Assembly (NCBI RefSeq): GCF_019112545.1 | Contig: NW_025064913.1 | Span: forward strand, 379,580 to 443,579 | Reading direction: 5' to 3' | Source of the DNA: Guyanagaster necrorhizus | Lineage: Eukaryota > Basidiomycota > Agaricomycetes > Agaricales > Physalacriaceae | Length of the DNA: 64,000 nt | Part shown: piece after piece, positions 62,100-64,000 of the stretch | How positions within the stretch are numbered: position 1 is the first letter of the stretch | Layout of the letters: each line of letters starts with the position of its first letter | Translations under genes and position numbers: made by a program | The notes under the pieces: model-generated | Database searches by the model: none | Told to the model about the DNA's origin: nothing | Seen by the model: only the letters and a program-made list of their open reading frames with translations

Positions 62100-63880
62100 G
62101 TGATAAGTACATCAAGTGTAGAGCAGGGCCATAGCTAGGGAGAATTCATGGCGTAGGTGTTCCGGCTTGTATTTGAAAGCGCATATACGGAGCCCTCTGA
62201 TTCCGGGAAAAGATGTTAGCTTCGTTTCCGAAGATGCTATACGCCTACTCATGCATCGTCAATGGCAAGCCCAGCACGCGTGTGCAGCTGGTGAGGATGA
62301 TGGGGGGGGTAACTGCGGCCTGTCTGCCGTGAATTTTGGCTGTCAGATGCTGAGAGACATGAGACCTGGAGAAATGAAGCTGTGAAAAATGACCGGACGA
62401 AAAGATGCACAGGGGGAAATCGCCTCACAGATGATCTTGCTCGATCCTTCGTATCACCAGCTGCAGCTTTCGTGGTGGTTACACAGGTACCTTCGACAAC
62501 CATCATTGTCGAGTCTATATAATGTTGCAGGATATCCATATCGGATACCCATTATCTTTTCTTCAATCTTACTATATATATACTTACCTCCTGTCCTTTC
62601 TCGATCGCTATCTAGTCCAGCCGTCGTTACCCAGGTACCTCAGTCGTTTCACCTTCGCTGTGCCTGACTGAGGTACATATACCTTACCGTGTCTGATACT
62701 TACTTACTCACGCTCGTTCATAGACCTTATTTATATTCTTCTGTTAAAATATAATGCTTTTCTAGCTGAGTGGAGATTGACACCACGACGTACTGAGTTC
62801 ATTTTCTGCAAATGAAGGGTATTATTATGGGTCATCTCACCAACAAACTCGCCAAAGTGAAAGAGGCGGGTCTGCAAGATTTTCGCCGGTCAAGAACAAA
62901 GCCAGTATGTCACGGAAAATCATACCAGCTCTTCAACGCCATCGGAGTCTGGAGAGAGGCACAATGGATATTAGCGTGTTATTTTTGATGGGGATGAAAT
63001 TATTCATGGATGTCGGGAGCAAGGAAGGCCAAGACTCTGATGCCATATTACCCTCTCCTCCATTTCCCTCCCTTCCACAACGGCAGACAATTCCCACCAT
63101 AGTTGAGAATGACCTCAACGCGCCCTACAGCTGCCAATGGAAAACACCGCTCTTGGACCGTGGTCCTAATACTAAGCGATGAGATGATGATATCTTTTCA
63201 AGATCTGCTCGACACAATGATAATGGTGTCGAACCGCCTTGATAAGATATTTACCATGAAGAACTGAATAGAAATCATAGCTATGACGACTGGCCCCTCA
63301 GGTGGTGTTCGTTGCTCTGAGGCCTTCAATCGTCGTAGCGCTGCCTGCCAAGGACGGTCAGCAGGTACTATCTCTCCCAGACATGGCCATCGAGGGTCGG
63401 CGTGTTGTCTGGAGCCTACCTGGAACATATGGATCATCATTCAATGTTGAGAGCGTATGGCGGTGTGAATCGAAAGGATAGATAGACGTGGCTCGGTATA
63501 ACATCAACCCTGCTCCTCCAGGCCATAACCTGTTCGGTGACCGTCAGATGATTGTCCTTGCTACCACTGAGTTCCCTAGTTTCTGTACCAGTGAATGATG
63601 CACTTGCCAAAATCTCTCGTTCACAGGCAAACAGCATCGCACCGTGCTCTTTTAGCTGGGTCCTATCCCTCAAAGCTATAACGTCTCCGAAACCGAAGGC
63701 GTCTATCAGCGATGTGGCGAGCAGTGGCGACTCTTCCATATAGACAATCGTGGCTCACCAGCGTGTGTGTCCAGCCTCAACCCTCAGATACCGGTACATC
63801 CCAGTTCTCCATGTTGCGAGGCGAGTTCATGTTGTAAGCCGGTAGGTTGATTTTCAATTCTTTGTGGCCATTCTAATTAC
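62100..63880. repeat. duplicated block, copy C (partial), interrupted by a repeat
   Basis: Similar to copy A from about 41370 to 43480 and to copy B, but more diverged. Between 62527 and 62760 it carries the dispersed repeat also present at 50829-51145; sequence matching the blocks resumes at CACCACGACGTACTGAG (62783). Both other blocks lack this insertion. Confidence 0.65.
62527..62760. repeat. dispersed repeat, copy 2, inside block copy C
   Basis: Shares GGATATCC, TATATATACTTAC, CTCCTGTCCTTTC, TAGTCCAGCC, GCCTGACTGAGGTA and TTATATTCTTCTGT with 50829-51145, without the internal duplication. No target-site duplication could be fixed by eye. Confidence 0.55.
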
Positions 63881-63890
63881 AAATCATGAA
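62930..63890 (-). pseudogene. unrecognised gene family of the duplicated block, copy C
   Basis: Minus-strand peptides match copies A and B: NMNSPRNMENWDVPVSEG (about 63790-63840), LLATSLIDAFGFGDVIALRD, LFACEREILAS and VMAWRSRVDVI. The 63437-63739 stretch is open for 100 aa. Stops and a diverged end suggest decay. No domain recognised. Confidence 0.3.
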
Positions 63891-64000
63891 GCCTGAAGAC
63901 AACGGTCTAAGAAAGTGACGCGCGTTTGTAGCACCTAATAGATTATGCTGTTAGCTATAACGTAGACCTCACACAGCGTAGCGATAAGCAGAAACGCGGT

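Overview
The window looks like a nuclear segment of a mushroom-forming basidiomycete (Agaricomycetes). The evidence is that genes are cut by many 45-65 bp GT-AG introns, the transposons are a chromodomain Gypsy element and a tyrosine-recombinase (DIRS-type) element, and the protein families (FAD2-like desaturases, P450s, F-box/LRR proteins, compact alpha/beta hydrolases) are typical of these fungi. No species is claimed. I found no rRNA, no complete canonical tRNA and no CRISPR.

Layout. 1-12.6 kb: a tRNA-like sequence and an inverted DIRS 5' fragment at the left edge, a FAD2-like desaturase on minus (1480-2879), about 6 kb without a recognisable gene, a second FAD2-like desaturase on plus (9139-10617), and a decayed F-box gene. 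13.1-25.9 kb: a nested transposon. A degenerate DIRS-type retroelement is split inside its reverse transcriptase by an 8.1 kb chromovirus (15776-23897) with 444 bp LTRs. 26.2-37.6 kb: the main gene cluster, with an alpha/beta hydrolase (-), two cytochrome P450s (-), a second alpha/beta hydrolase (+) and an F-box/LRR gene (-). 38-51 kb: repeat-rich, with a possible LTR remnant, two groups of short tRNA-like sequences, a first duplicated block and a frameshifted alpha/beta hydrolase. 51.8-53.5 kb: an intact F-box/LRR gene. 55-64 kb: two further copies of the duplicated block, plus a dispersed repeat and another tRNA-like sequence.

How the genes may work together (inference). Two desaturases, two P450s and two hydrolases within 35 kb, separated only by transposons, would suit a fatty-acid-derived metabolite pathway (desaturation or acetylenation, then oxygenation and hydrolysis). 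No synthase, transporter or regulator is visible, so this is a hypothesis. The transposons carry a strong transition-only mutation signature, much of it at apparent former CpG sites, as expected if they were methylated. Exon models were built by hand and checked for reading phase in both desaturases, both intact hydrolases and both intact F-box genes. The P450 models are outlines only.
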